Positions 25,598 through 35,765 are shown, counted from the stretch's first letter. The stretch: DNA of 64,000 nucleotides from Pseudobutyrivibrio ruminis (GCA_015057315.1 SVER01000010.1:1-64000), one strand, 5' to 3'. Made by a program: numbers and translations. The notes: generated by a model from the sequence alone, not told the origin.

Positions 25598-27181
25598 CTA
25601 TAAATTTAAGTTGGAAATAACTGCTTCAGCAACCTTAATACCATCCATTGCTGCAGATGTTATTCCACCTGCATAGCCAGCCCCCTCACCACATGGGTAA
25701 AGACCTGCTATATTTGCTTGAAAATATTCATTTCTATTAATTCTAACAGGAGAAGATGTTCTACTTTCTACACCACTAAGTATTGCATCCTCTCTATCGA
25801 ACCCTTTTATTTTAGACCCAAAGATACCCATTCCGTCAATAAAAGACTGATAAATATCTTGAGAAAATATATCAGAAAGCATTCCAAAGCTTGTTTTACC
25901 CTTTGTTTCTGATGAAAAATCCCCATAAGACTTGCTTAATCTTTTGGCCTTAAAATCACCATATAGCTGCTGAGGAATGCATCCATTGCCAGCTTTAAAG
26001 GCAGCTTCTTCAATTGCTCTTTGGAAAGCTATTCCTGAAAGTGGATTTGATTTATCAAATTCATTTGCTCCAACAGAAACAACAATAGCACTGTTGGCGT
26101 TTTTGCTGTCTCGCTTTGAGTAGCTCATGCCATTAACAACAAGCCTGTTTTCTTCAGAGGAAGAATTAACAACAAAGCCTCCAGGACACATACAAAATGA
26201 ATATACACCTCTGCCATTGTTAAGATTTGTAGCAAGCTTGTATGGCGCAGGCTCAAGCTTTGAAAAAGCATCAGAATACATGGTATATGATATCATTTCT
26301 TGTGGATGCTCGATTCTAAAGCCTACAGCAAAGTCCTTAGCTTCCATGTACACATTTAAATCATGTAATTTTTTAAATGTGTCACGGGCACTATGACCAA
26401 TAGCTAAAATCACTGTATCACTGAAGTATGATTTTCCATTTGCCTTAACACCTATAATTTTGTTATTTTCTAAAATAAAATCACTAACTGTAGTATTAAA
26501 CTTAAACTCACCGCCCAGTGATATTATTTCCTTACGCATATTAGCAATTACAGTCTTTAAAATATCTGTACCTATATGAGGTTTGTAATCGTACAGGATG
26601 TTAGAAGGCGCACCAAACTTAACAAAGGTTTCTAATACAAATTTATTTCTGCCAAGCTTATCATTAACAAGTGTATTAAGCTTACCATCTGAAAAAGTAC
26701 CTGCTCCCCCTTCACCAAACTGAACATTTGATGAAGTATCAAGAACTCCTGTCTCCCAGAATTTAAGAATATCGTTTGTTCTTTCTTCTACCATCTTACC
26801 TCTTTCAAGAATTAGAGGATGCATGTTATTAAGAGCTAATATATAGGCCGCAAATAACCCTGCTGGCCCTGCTCCAATAACAATAGGAGAATCAGATTCT
26901 TTATTAAGCTTTGGTATGGTATATACCATAGGTTTATAAGGATTTATATTATTATCTTTCTTACATTTTGCCAGGATTCTTTTTTCATCATCCTTTGATA
27001 AGCTGACTATCACTGAAAATACATAGTAAACATCAGGCTTTTTTCTAGCATCAATAGATTTTTTTAGAATAGAAAAATCTTTAATAGCATTTTCATTAAC
27101 CTTAAGCTTACGGGAAAGCACACCTTTAAGCTTTGCTTCACTATCATTTACACTAAGTTTAATCTGATCTACTTTTAACAT
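25598..27181 (-). CDS. FAD-dependent dehydrogenase-like protein (COG2509)
   Basis: The 527-residue protein starts with an approximately 90-residue domain, then a Rossmann FAD-binding motif VIGAGPAGLFAAYILA, GEGGAGTFSDGKLNT, an ILAIGHSARDTF segment and the C-terminal GLYPCGEGAGYAGGITSAAMDG. This matches the COG2509 uncharacterised FAD-dependent dehydrogenases. The substrate is unknown. It overlaps the next flavoprotein gene upstream by 7 nt, so the two are probably made together. Confidence 0.85.
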   Translation of the reverse strand: MLKVDQIKLSVNDSEAKLKGVLSRKLKVNENAIKDFSILKKSIDARKKPDVYYVFSVIVSLSKDDEKRILAKCKKDNNINPYKPMVYTIPKLNKESDSPIVIGAGPAGLFAAYILALNNMHPLILERGKMVEERTNDILKFWETGVLDTSSNVQFGEGGAGTFSDGKLNTLVNDKLGRNKFVLETFVKFGAPSNILYDYKPHIGTDILKTVIANMRKEIISLGGEFKFNTTVSDFILENNKIIGVKANGKSYFSDTVILAIGHSARDTFKKLHDLNVYMEAKDFAVGFRIEHPQEMISYTMYSDAFSKLEPAPYKLATNLNNGRGVYSFCMCPGGFVVNSSSEENRLVVNGMSYSKRDSKNANSAIVVSVGANEFDKSNPLSGIAFQRAIEEAAFKAGNGCIPQQLYGDFKAKRLSKSYGDFSSETKGKTSFGMLSDIFSQDIYQSFIDGMGIFGSKIKGFDREDAILSGVESRTSSPVRINRNEYFQANIAGLYPCGEGAGYAGGITSAAMDGIKVAEAVISNLNL

Positions 27182-28392
27182 TTAATCACCTTAATTAAAT
27201 CATTTGCTGCTAATGTTGCAGAAGTATAGGCCCAGGTAAGATTATAGCCACCGCAAATACCATCAACATCCAAAACCTCACCAATAAAATATAATCCAGC
27301 AGATTTTTGGGATTCCATGGTATTTGTATTTATATCTGATAAATCTACACCGCCTGCTGTAACCTGGGAGCTATCAAATCCCTTTGTCCCTTTAATAGAG
27401 ATAACAAAGGATTTAAAATTATATACTAGGTTTTCTATATCCTTCTCATCAAGCTTTGATACCAAAGTATCACTATATATTCTAGATAGACTAACTACCT
27501 GCTCTATAGCTTTCTCGTTACATAAACCAACCAGGGAATTGTTTATCGTTTTGTCTGGATTTCTTTTAAATCTATCCATAAGCTCATTAGTAAGATTTTC
27601 TTTATCCAGGTATGGAATAAAATCAATCCGCATATCCGATAGTTTTTTATCAAGCTCATCAAATCCTATGAAGCGACTAATACACATTACAGGATAGCCT
27701 GAAACTCCATCTTTATTAAACTGGATTTCGCCCTCACAGGAGTAATCCTTATAGTGTACTATGCCAGTAGCTCTAACACCAGCAAGCTCTTTAAGACAAA
27801 TATCATTTGAAGTAATTCCCACAAGTGCAGGTGCAAGCTTTGTAGTTTTCATGCCAAATTTATTAGCCATTTTATAGCCAAGCTTAGATGAACCAAGTGT
27901 TGCAGCAGATAATCCACCGCATGCAATACATACCTTTTTAGAAGTAAGCTTGAGCCTGTTGGTTGTTATCGTATATACGTTATCTAAAGAAATATCAGTA
28001 ACTCTGTTATCTAAAAAAACATCAATATCTAATGCTTCTATTTCATTTTCTAAAGCTTCTCTGATAGTCTTGGCCTGATTAGTATATGGATAAAAGTATC
28101 CATCCATATCCTTATCAAAAACACCAAGTTCTTTAATAAACTCTCTTAATTCCTGATGATTATCACCTATAAATGATAAATCTGAATTGCTATAATAATA
28201 ATCTTTTCCCATTCTGCTGTTTGTAAAGTTACAGCGTCCATTACCAGTTGAAAGAATTTTTCTGCCAACAATTCTATTTAAGTCTGTTAAACATACCAAA
28301 AGACCTGCTCTTGCAAGCTTTATTGCAAGAACAAGTCCAGAAAAACCAGCTCCAACTATACAAACATCATAAATCTTTTCATCTGTATTCAT
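27175..28392 (-). CDS. HI0933-like flavoprotein (aminoacetone oxidase family)
   Basis: The 405-residue protein has an N-terminal FAD motif IVGAGFSGLVLAIKLA, GRKILSTGNGRCNFTN which is diagnostic of the HI0933/COG2081 family, VTAGGVDLSDI and a C-terminal GEVLDVDGICGGYNLTWAYTSA. Database entries call it aminoacetone oxidase-family FAD-binding enzyme; the physiological reaction is unsure. gaggta lies 5 nt before the ATG. Confidence 0.88.
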   Translation of the reverse strand: MNTDEKIYDVCIVGAGFSGLVLAIKLARAGLLVCLTDLNRIVGRKILSTGNGRCNFTNSRMGKDYYYSNSDLSFIGDNHQELREFIKELGVFDKDMDGYFYPYTNQAKTIREALENEIEALDIDVFLDNRVTDISLDNVYTITTNRLKLTSKKVCIACGGLSAATLGSSKLGYKMANKFGMKTTKLAPALVGITSNDICLKELAGVRATGIVHYKDYSCEGEIQFNKDGVSGYPVMCISRFIGFDELDKKLSDMRIDFIPYLDKENLTNELMDRFKRNPDKTINNSLVGLCNEKAIEQVVSLSRIYSDTLVSKLDEKDIENLVYNFKSFVISIKGTKGFDSSQVTAGGVDLSDINTNTMESQKSAGLYFIGEVLDVDGICGGYNLTWAYTSATLAANDLIKVIKC

Positions 28393-28396
28393 AGAA

Positions 28397-30079
28397 CTAC
28401 CTCAGTAAATGTAAGCTATATGCTATATCACAAAGCTTTCTTCCTCCTGGGAATTTTAGCAATGTCTCTTCATCCACACCCTTAAATAAAAGCAGTGAAA
28501 CGAAGTAAACTATAATAGCCACCAAAATAGCTATTAAACATGCGAAGAAATTAGCAACTCTAGCTGATGTAATCATCACAAAAATTCCATCGAACACGTG
28601 ATAAATAAGATAAGCAACAACACCCATAATAGCAGATGCTTCAAGCGGCGCTAACACTACTCTTCTAATATCAATATGTGCCCCTGAAAACTTAAGTACA
28701 GCAGATTGATTAAGAATACACATCATTAGAGCATAAAATGCATTTGCAATAATTACAGCATAAATATGCAAATGAAATGCTTCCATAAGAATAAATAAAA
28801 GCACAACATGTGCAACAAGTGCTATTAATGCATTCTTAACAGGAATTGTCATCTTATCAATTCCCTGTAAAATACCATTTGAAAGGGTGGATAATGAATA
28901 AAATACTACAGAGCATCCACCAATTATAAGCATCATTGCTGAAGATTTTTCAGCATCATTAAAAAGGAGTTGCAATATTGGTGATGCAAGCACCATTATT
29001 CCAACAGTACATGGGAAAGCGATAATCATAACAAATCTGTTTGCCATGTTAATCTGCTTTTTAACAAGCTTAGTATCATTAGAATTAAATGCAGCAGTAA
29101 GGCTTGGTACCGTAGATGCAGCCATAGCTGATGCTATAGAAAGAGGTACATTTATAAGTACCTTGTACTTTCCTGTAAATACTCCCCAGGCCTTTGATGT
29201 AACAGATGCTTCATAGCCTTGGAGCAAAGCAAGATTTTTGAAAATACCCTGGTCAATAATAGAACTAATATTGTAAACAGTAGTACTAAGAAGTACTGGT
29301 ATAATTGTCATAACAAGTATTGGAAGAACATCTCCGTAGGATTCTAAATGCTTATGAATATCCTTTTTTTGCATTCTCGCAAAAGGCTTTTTAAAAGCGA
29401 AAAAAATAAAAAGAATAAATATTAATGCAAAGCCTGCACCAGTTGATGTTCCAAGAGTACCACCTGCAGCACCAAAGGCAGCAGAATATCCCTTAACATC
29501 TCCTAAAACTCCACCTACTCTTTTACCGTAGCTAAATAGTATATTTGCAGCGACTACAGAGACAATAGCATTAACAATCTGCTCTCCAATTTGAGAAATA
29601 GCACTAGGAATCATAGTTCCAAGGCCCTGGAAGAATCCTCTAAATACACCAAGAATAGCCACTACTAAAAGTGTTGGTGCAAGAACCTTAAGTGCAATGG
29701 CAGAAAGCGGTGTTTTAAGCAGGGATCCTGTAAAAAACTCTGCTCCAAAGAAAACAATGATCGAAGCAAGACTTCCACTGATAAACGCAAAAAGAAGGGC
29801 GCCGTGCAATACTTTGTTTGCGTCCTTGACGTGCCCCTTCGCCATTCTTGCAGATACCAGTTTTGATACTGCAAGAGGAATGCTATATGAAGATATAAGT
29901 AATATTATATTGTAAATCTCGTACGCGGTACCATAATAATCGTTTCCTGTATCTCCAATAGTAGCCTGTAGTGGGATTCTGTAAATGAGTCCCACTATAC
30001 GGCTAACAATTGAAGCAATTGCAAGAATACTTCCCTGCATTAGGAAGCTGGCATCGCTACCTTTTGTTCTTTTCGTCAT
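28397..30079 (-). CDS. MOP-superfamily flippase, SpoVB/MurJ-like
   Basis: The 560-residue polytopic protein has about 14 helices and starts with a SFLMQGSILAIASIVSRIVGLIYRIPL segment typical of the polysaccharide transport (SpoVB/MurJ/YtgP) group; a long C-terminal helix set follows. It probably flips lipid-linked wall or polysaccharide precursors. Whether it is the lipid II flippase itself cannot be decided from one gene; no polysaccharide cluster surrounds it. The ribosome site is weak. It lies 7 nt after the DUF3048 gene. Confidence 0.83.
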   Translation of the reverse strand: MTKRTKGSDASFLMQGSILAIASIVSRIVGLIYRIPLQATIGDTGNDYYGTAYEIYNIILLISSYSIPLAVSKLVSARMAKGHVKDANKVLHGALLFAFISGSLASIIVFFGAEFFTGSLLKTPLSAIALKVLAPTLLVVAILGVFRGFFQGLGTMIPSAISQIGEQIVNAIVSVVAANILFSYGKRVGGVLGDVKGYSAAFGAAGGTLGTSTGAGFALIFILFIFFAFKKPFARMQKKDIHKHLESYGDVLPILVMTIIPVLLSTTVYNISSIIDQGIFKNLALLQGYEASVTSKAWGVFTGKYKVLINVPLSIASAMAASTVPSLTAAFNSNDTKLVKKQINMANRFVMIIAFPCTVGIMVLASPILQLLFNDAEKSSAMMLIIGGCSVVFYSLSTLSNGILQGIDKMTIPVKNALIALVAHVVLLFILMEAFHLHIYAVIIANAFYALMMCILNQSAVLKFSGAHIDIRRVVLAPLEASAIMGVVAYLIYHVFDGIFVMITSARVANFFACLIAILVAIIVYFVSLLLFKGVDEETLLKFPGGRKLCDIAYSLHLLR

Positions 30080-30086
30080 AAACTAA

Positions 30087-31214
30087 CTATTTTGCCTTAC
30101 TAAATTCTGATTTATTCTCGTAGTAAACTGTTTCGTCTGTGTATTCCTTCTGGCAAGCCTGAATCCAGGTTGTTCCTACATTAAGCTGAATTTCCTCACC
30201 AGAATTTAAGTCATAATAATGAGTAATATCAGAATCCCCATCCTTAGACCAAACAATATCAATCATCTTACCATTTGAAATATACTTACCTGTTCCAGTG
30301 TTGTATGAAAGAACATAGCCTAAGTACTGAGAGCCTTCATATGTCCACCAGTCTACATTTTCGATAATAATATTCTTTGCAGTAAGCTGCTGTCCTGAGA
30401 GCGCATCTACCTGCTTTTGATTAAACTCATATCTGTAATATAAACCGTCATCTTCATTGTAAATCCAATATGGCTTGTTGGTGTAGTAATAAAGCTGAAT
30501 AGCCTCACAATCCTTACTAGACTCAAGAGTGTTGCCATCTGCAGCAAACTTAAAGTGTGGTTCATAATTAGCTGGAAGTGTCATATCATATCCAAGCTTC
30601 TTAATACCAATATCAATACCCTCTGAATTTGTATAAAGGGTATGCTCTGTTTTACCTGTACGATAAGAAGCACTAGATCCCTTCTTACCTTCAAGTGTTA
30701 AGGCATTAAGATTATCTACAAGATTTTTATCATCAATAAGCTCGAAAGCTGCTGGGTTTCCACCTGCATGCATATAGATTGCATCATATTCGCTGGCAAA
30801 ATATACATAATATGGTCGAGAGCTTCTGATGTTACCAATCTGGTCAAGTCCAGAGTAATCATCAAAAATAGCCATCATACGTGTAATGCCACCTTCAACA
30901 ACACACTCATATATTACACCTGCATTTCCAATACCATATTGAGGTAGAGCAGCCTTTGTATTTTCAATCATAACTGCAACAGGGCGTTGTCTGCCATATT
31001 TTGCATCTACCCAATCTCCTGTAAGGTAACTACGCACCCTGCCATCCTCAGAAGTCTGATCCCAAAAAGCAACAGATTCATCAACTGCTTCCACTTCCTC
31101 CTCAGGCTTAATTGTACTAATTTCTGCCACATCTTCTGCGTCCTTTTTGCCACAACCTACAATAGAAGCTGCCATTGAAAGTACAAGCATTGCGGATACT
31201 AATTGTTTTTTCAT
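30087..31214 (-). CDS. DUF3048 lipoprotein (YerB-like)
   Basis: The 375-residue protein has a lipoprotein signal with the lipobox ASIVGC (Cys21), a Glu/Asp-rich linker, then the DUF3048 domain with RPVAVMIENTKAALPQYGIGNAGVIYE, IFDDYSGLDQIGNIRSSRPYYVYFA and YMHAGGNP, and a second domain ending in a VWSKDGDSDITHYYDLNSGEEI strand. YerB of Bacillus is the best known relative; its role is unclear. aaggag precedes the ATG. Confidence 0.9.
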   Translation of the reverse strand: MKKQLVSAMLVLSMAASIVGCGKKDAEDVAEISTIKPEEEVEAVDESVAFWDQTSEDGRVRSYLTGDWVDAKYGRQRPVAVMIENTKAALPQYGIGNAGVIYECVVEGGITRMMAIFDDYSGLDQIGNIRSSRPYYVYFASEYDAIYMHAGGNPAAFELIDDKNLVDNLNALTLEGKKGSSASYRTGKTEHTLYTNSEGIDIGIKKLGYDMTLPANYEPHFKFAADGNTLESSKDCEAIQLYYYTNKPYWIYNEDDGLYYRYEFNQKQVDALSGQQLTAKNIIIENVDWWTYEGSQYLGYVLSYNTGTGKYISNGKMIDIVWSKDGDSDITHYYDLNSGEEIQLNVGTTWIQACQKEYTDETVYYENKSEFSKAK

Positions 31215-31234
31215 AGATTAATATCTCCTTTTCG

Positions 31235-31732
31235 TTAATCTCGAGAAATACCAAGAATATTTAATATTTCTCGTTGTTTTTGTTCCATAACTGAAGCTTC
31301 TGCCTCTGTCATATGATCAAACCCAAATAAATGTAACATACTATGGGCTATAAGAAAAGCATATTCCCTAAGAATAGAATGTCCATATTCTTCAGCCTGT
31401 TTATAAATTCTTTGAACATTAAGAACTATATCTCCGAGAATGACTTCTCCTGATTCTGGATTAAATAAATCATCATTTTCTTCAATTTCAGAAAAATCTC
31501 CAGCGCTTTTATATTCAATCATTGGGAATGAAAGAACATCTGTAGGTGAATCAATTTGTCTAAATTCTTTATTAATTGTTTGGATGCCTTCGTCATCTGT
31601 AATAGTAACGCTAACCTCAGCTTCAAATGGAAATCCCATGTGATCTATGGCTGTATTTATTACATCCTTTGCGATTTTCTCATAGTCGAAATCAAAATCT
31701 GTTTCGCATTCAGTTTCAAAATAAATCGTCAT
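31235..31732 (-). CDS. ybeY: Endoribonuclease YbeY
   Basis: The 165-residue zinc protein matures 16S rRNA 3' ends and takes part in ribosome quality control. The zinc motif is AHSMLHLFGFDH, with ligands H130, H134 and H140; NKEFRQIDSPTDVLSFPM and GEVILGDIVLN are also typical. Its ATG overlaps the stop of the upstream membrane-protein gene. The order phoH, pgpH-like, ybeY is the standard Firmicutes order. Confidence 0.95.
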   Translation of the reverse strand: MTIYFETECETDFDFDYEKIAKDVINTAIDHMGFPFEAEVSVTITDDEGIQTINKEFRQIDSPTDVLSFPMIEYKSAGDFSEIEENDDLFNPESGEVILGDIVLNVQRIYKQAEEYGHSILREYAFLIAHSMLHLFGFDHMTEAEASVMEQKQREILNILGISRD

Positions 31733-32922
31733 GCTAAAATGTCCTCATTTGCTAATATTTCTCTTATAACCAAAAACTGATTCATGGTTAAACCTGAATT
31801 ATCATAAAAGCCTTTTTGTGATAATTCGTTAATTGTCTGATATATAACCATATTCTGGTTCCATGAACTGCTCATAGAATCCGAATCAAAAAGCTCCACC
31901 TTTGTAACAACAGAATCAACCATGTGAACAATAGCAGATTCCTTTGTACTAGGAAGGGAAACTATACCGCCATACTCAGACAAAATCTGAATTACATCAT
32001 TAGGAAAACAATAATTGTTAGCAATGCGAATAGCATTATCAATGATTGGTTCTCCTTCAATCTTTCCTAAACGATAATAAAATGCACCACAAGCAGCCAG
32101 ACCTTCATTAGCATTAATTGCTTTAGCACACTTTTTTGATAATTCAGAAATTCTTTTTGCATGCTGATATTCTATGAAGGAAAACTTACGGATTTCATTA
32201 CATAATGAAAAATCCGGATCCAAATAAGCTTCATATACAATATTCTGCTCCTTTGTAACCATGAGACCAAGAAGCGGAAGTAACGCTACTGTTATAAGAC
32301 AAGCAATGATGCCACTCATTAAGCCATATATTAAAACTGAAAACTTTAATTCTAAGTAATTAAAATAATAAAAAATAATTGATATCAAAGTGGTTATTGC
32401 CAGTAGCAATAGCATTGAATATAGCTTTTGGATATTCTCACTCTTTTTCAAGAAACCTGTAAGCATATTCCCGAATAGAATCATGGTTATGTAGCATATT
32501 ACCATGTATACATTATAATCAAAGCAAACCGAAGTAATAATCACTAGATAGAGGCTAAAAGCATTAGCTATACTATCATCAAATACTGAACTTGCAATAA
32601 TCGGTAATACAATCATAGGTGCAAAAAAATCCGGTGCAAATGCGCTGCATATAATAGTTATTGCCCAATTAATTACAGTTACAATGGCTATTTTGCTATA
32701 TGATATATAATTATATTCAGGCAGCTTATTTTCAAGCCTTCTGCGTATAATAAGCAACATGAATAAGCAGAAAAAGCATATATTAATTGCTATTAAACAA
32801 ATGTACTTGTCAATCAATACAGAAGCAAATGAACATAATAAAGTATTTGAGACAATGAATATAAGGCAAATTAATATAGTATAAAAAACTCTCATTGACG
32901 AAAATCTATCTGTATGTCTCAT
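31729..32922 (-). CDS. PgpH/YqfF-like membrane protein with degenerate HD domain
   Basis: This 397-residue protein sits where PgpH, the 7TM-HD c-di-AMP phosphodiesterase, is found in Firmicutes. It keeps about seven helices (10-220) and a C-terminal HD-like domain (about 235-390), but the extracellular domain that normally precedes them is missing. In the HD region only the first His (H254, in IEYQHAKR) and the late Asp (D336, in HMVDSV) align; YYHDIGK has become FYYRLGK (residues 281-287), and the HHG pair has become EYG (316-318). By motif it should not bind two metals or hydrolyse c-di-AMP. One-base overlap with phoH and 4-nt overlap with ybeY. The call rests on position and partial motif; alignment would settle it. 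Confidence 0.75.
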   Translation of the reverse strand: MRHTDRFSSMRVFYTILICLIFIVSNTLLCSFASVLIDKYICLIAINICFFCLFMLLIIRRRLENKLPEYNYISYSKIAIVTVINWAITIICSAFAPDFFAPMIVLPIIASSVFDDSIANAFSLYLVIITSVCFDYNVYMVICYITMILFGNMLTGFLKKSENIQKLYSMLLLLAITTLISIIFYYFNYLELKFSVLIYGLMSGIIACLITVALLPLLGLMVTKEQNIVYEAYLDPDFSLCNEIRKFSFIEYQHAKRISELSKKCAKAINANEGLAACGAFYYRLGKIEGEPIIDNAIRIANNYCFPNDVIQILSEYGGIVSLPSTKESAIVHMVDSVVTKVELFDSDSMSSSWNQNMVIYQTINELSQKGFYDNSGLTMNQFLVIREILANEDILA

Positions 32923-33905
32923 TATTTTGTCCTTTTTTTGCTTTCAAGTTTTTTGTCATGAATCTCGTAGGCATTAACAATCTTCTGAACCAAAGGATGT
33001 CTTACTACATCCTTAGAATCTAGATTGCAGATTTTAATATCATCAATATTCTTAAGTACACTCATTGCATCATCAAGGCCTGATTTAACTCCAGATGGTA
33101 AATCCTTTTGCGTTTTATCACCTGTAATAACAGCCTTAGAACCAAAACCAATTCTAGTAAGGAACATTTTCATCTGAGCCGGAGTAGTATTTTGAGCCTC
33201 ATCTAATATGATAAATGCATTATCTAAAGTACGACCTCTCATATATGCAAGAGGCGCCACTTCTATAAGACCCTTTTCCATGTTCCGTTGGAAAGCTTCT
33301 GCTCCCATAATCTGATACAAAGCATCATATAATGGTCTAAGATATGGATCTACTTTGCTCTGCAAATCTCCTGGTAAAAAACCAAGCTTTTCTCCTGCTT
33401 CTATGGCAGGACGTGTAAGAATGATTCTTGATACCTCTTCGTTCTTAAATGCAGTTATTGCCTTAGCCATGGCAAGATAAGTCTTACCTGTTCCGGCTGG
33501 TCCAACACCAAATACAATCATGTTATCAGTAATTGCATCTACATATTTCTTTTGTCCAAGTGTTTTTGGGGCTACAGGCTTACCTGTAGTTGTATGGCAG
33601 ATTATCTCGCCCCTAGCCTCTGATACATCATGGTTTTCAATCTTTTCTTGTTCTATAGACATAATATAATTAACATCCTGTGTAGTAATAATATTGCCTT
33701 TTTTCGACAGGGATAATAACTCATCAACAACACTTATTCCATGTTTAACATGTTCCTTGTCTCCCACCACCTTGATGGAATCCTCTCTAGGAATAAACGA
33801 TATATTCATCCCCTTTTCGATAGCCTTTATGTTTTTATCAAACTGTCCAAATATATTGCCTGTATGCTCTGCAGGAATATTAATATTTAAAGAAAAATCA
33901 CTCAT
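32922..33905 (-). CDS. phoH: PhoH-family ATPase (PhoH-like)
   Basis: The 327-residue protein has an N-terminal KH-like region and a P-loop ATPase domain with Walker A GPAGTGKT at 135-142 and AFIILDEAQNTTPAQMKMFLTR as Walker B. It also carries TPEILARPAIEAGEKLGFLPGD-like sequence (ILTRPAIEAGEKLGFLPGD). Its role is linked to RNA metabolism with YbeY; exact activity is unsettled. It starts 1 nt after the pdp stop codon. Confidence 0.93.
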   Translation of the reverse strand: MSDFSLNINIPAEHTGNIFGQFDKNIKAIEKGMNISFIPREDSIKVVGDKEHVKHGISVVDELLSLSKKGNIITTQDVNYIMSIEQEKIENHDVSEARGEIICHTTTGKPVAPKTLGQKKYVDAITDNMIVFGVGPAGTGKTYLAMAKAITAFKNEEVSRIILTRPAIEAGEKLGFLPGDLQSKVDPYLRPLYDALYQIMGAEAFQRNMEKGLIEVAPLAYMRGRTLDNAFIILDEAQNTTPAQMKMFLTRIGFGSKAVITGDKTQKDLPSGVKSGLDDAMSVLKNIDDIKICNLDSKDVVRHPLVQKIVNAYEIHDKKLESKKRTK

Positions 33906-33906
33906 T

Positions 33907-35211
33907 TTATTCTACAATGTCAATAATTAACTTCATGTGGTCGCATTTTTCGCTAGAAACCTCAGTAGCACTCTTAATCATTTCGATAGCATGCTTAGCC
34001 TTGGCTTCATCATTTGCATGTACGTAAGCGATTGCTTCGCCCTTCTTAACCTGGTCTCCAACCTTTTTATTAAGGATAATACCAACAGACATATCAATAA
34101 CATCCTCAAAGGTCTCACGGCCACCGCCAAGTGACATTGATGCAAGACCAAATGTCTCAGCCTTAAGTGCATGAACATATCCATCACATTCAGCTTCAAC
34201 AGGTATAACATATTTTGCAGGTGCAAATTTGTTTATATCTCTGGCATAAGATGCATCGCCACCTTGCATTTCAATAAATTCCAAGAACTTTTCAAAAGCT
34301 TTGCCATTTGCAACAGCTTCTTCCATAAGAGCTCTTGCTTTTTTCTTGTCTGTTTCAATTTCAGAGAAAACTATCATCTGGGAACCAAGCTCATAAACAA
34401 CTTCCATCAAATCCTCAGGACCGTTGCCCTTTAAAGCATTGATAGCTTCTATAACCTCTAGGTTGTTACCAACTGCAAAACCAAGTGGCTCATCCATATT
34501 AGTAAGAACAGCGGCAATCTTCTTATTAGCACGCTTTCCAATATCTACCATTGATTTAGCAAGCTCTAATGCTGATTCTTTAGTCTTCATGAAAGCACCG
34601 TCACCAACTGTAACATCAAGAACGATGGCATCTGTACCTGCAGCAAGCTTCTTTGACATGATTGAACCAGTAATAAGAGAAATCTCATCAACTGTAGCTG
34701 TAACATCACGCAAAGCGTATAGCTTCTTGTCAGCTGGTGCAAGATTCTTAGACTGACCAGTAACTGCAATTTTAATTTTATTAACCTGACTAATAAACTG
34801 CTCCTCTGAAAGAGCACCATTAAATCCTGGGAAAGCCTCAAGCTTATCAATAGTTCCACCTGTGTGTCCAAGTCCTCTACCAGACATCTTGGCAACTGGA
34901 ACACCGATTGAAGCAATGATAGGGCCAAGTACAAGTGTAACCTTGTCTCCTACACCGCCTGTTGAATGCTTATCAATCTTAACACCATCTATTGATGAAA
35001 GATCAAGGATATCCCCCGAATCTCTCATTGCCATTGTTAAATCATAACGTTCTCTAACATCCATTCCCTTAAAGTATATGGCCATCAAAAGTGCAGACAT
35101 CTGATAATCAGGAATCTCATCATTTGTGTAGCCATTTACGATATGGTAGATTTCCTCTGTTGTTAGAGCCTCCCCCATTTTCTTTTTTTCGATTAAATCA
35201 TACATTCTCAT
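33907..35211 (-). CDS. pdp: Pyrimidine-nucleoside phosphorylase
   Basis: The 434-residue enzyme splits uridine, thymidine or deoxyuridine with phosphate. It has KHSTGGVGDKVTLVLGPIIA with the phosphate-binding pocket, AKMSGRGLGHTGGTIDKLEA (the family signature), and the C-terminal domain AEGYVH-like AECDGYVHALKAET. I took the ATG at 35211 (aagggg about 10 nt upstream) rather than an open frame to 35253, which would overlap rlmH. Thymidine phosphorylase (DeoA) is the alternative name; length fits Pdp. Confidence 0.9.
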   Translation of the reverse strand: MRMYDLIEKKKMGEALTTEEIYHIVNGYTNDEIPDYQMSALLMAIYFKGMDVRERYDLTMAMRDSGDILDLSSIDGVKIDKHSTGGVGDKVTLVLGPIIASIGVPVAKMSGRGLGHTGGTIDKLEAFPGFNGALSEEQFISQVNKIKIAVTGQSKNLAPADKKLYALRDVTATVDEISLITGSIMSKKLAAGTDAIVLDVTVGDGAFMKTKESALELAKSMVDIGKRANKKIAAVLTNMDEPLGFAVGNNLEVIEAINALKGNGPEDLMEVVYELGSQMIVFSEIETDKKKARALMEEAVANGKAFEKFLEFIEMQGGDASYARDINKFAPAKYVIPVEAECDGYVHALKAETFGLASMSLGGGRETFEDVIDMSVGIILNKKVGDQVKKGEAIAYVHANDEAKAKHAIEMIKSATEVSSEKCDHMKLIIDIVE

Positions 35212-35233
35212 TTGATATACACCCCTTTTAAAA

Positions 35234-35713
35234 CTATTTGTGATATGGCTCATTATTCATAATTCGCATAGCTCTATATATCTGCTCTAATAGAATTACC
35301 CTCATAAGCTGATGTGGGAAAGTCATTTTGGAAAAAGAAACAGAATCATTACAGCGCTTCATAACAGCATCTGATAACCCTAAGGAGCCTCCAATAATAA
35401 AGCAAATGGAGCTGTTACCTGTAATCCCAAGATTCTCTATATATTTAGAAAAAGCAACTGAATCCTGCTGCTTTCCTTGAATTGCTAAAGCAATAGCATA
35501 ATCTCTGTCCTTGATATGCTTTAAGATTCTTTCTCCCTCTTTATCCTTAATAATATTAATCTCATTTTCAGTTGAATTTTCGGAAGTTTTTTCATCGTTT
35601 ACTTCAACTATCTCGAGAGAACAATATTTAGATAGCCTTTTTGAATACTCTAAAATCGCATCCCTATAAAACTTTTCTTTAATTTTGCCAACACATAGAA
35701 TTCTTACATTCAT
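35234..35713 (-). CDS. rlmH: 23S rRNA pseudouridine-1915 N3-methyltransferase RlmH
   Basis: The 159-residue SPOUT methyltransferase methylates pseudouridine 1915 of 23S rRNA. It begins MNVRILCVGKIKEKFYRDAI and has the SAM-binding FIIGGSLGLSDAVMKR and LLEQIYRAMRIMNNEPYHK. I chose the ATG at 35713 because it matches the family N-terminus; it has no clear ribosome site. It lies after a strong terminator. Confidence 0.94.
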   Translation of the reverse strand: MNVRILCVGKIKEKFYRDAILEYSKRLSKYCSLEIVEVNDEKTSENSTENEINIIKDKEGERILKHIKDRDYAIALAIQGKQQDSVAFSKYIENLGITGNSSICFIIGGSLGLSDAVMKRCNDSVSFSKMTFPHQLMRVILLEQIYRAMRIMNNEPYHK

Positions 35714-35765
35714 GTAATCTATTTTAGCCCATTTATACAATTTAAACAACCGCTATAAATACAAA

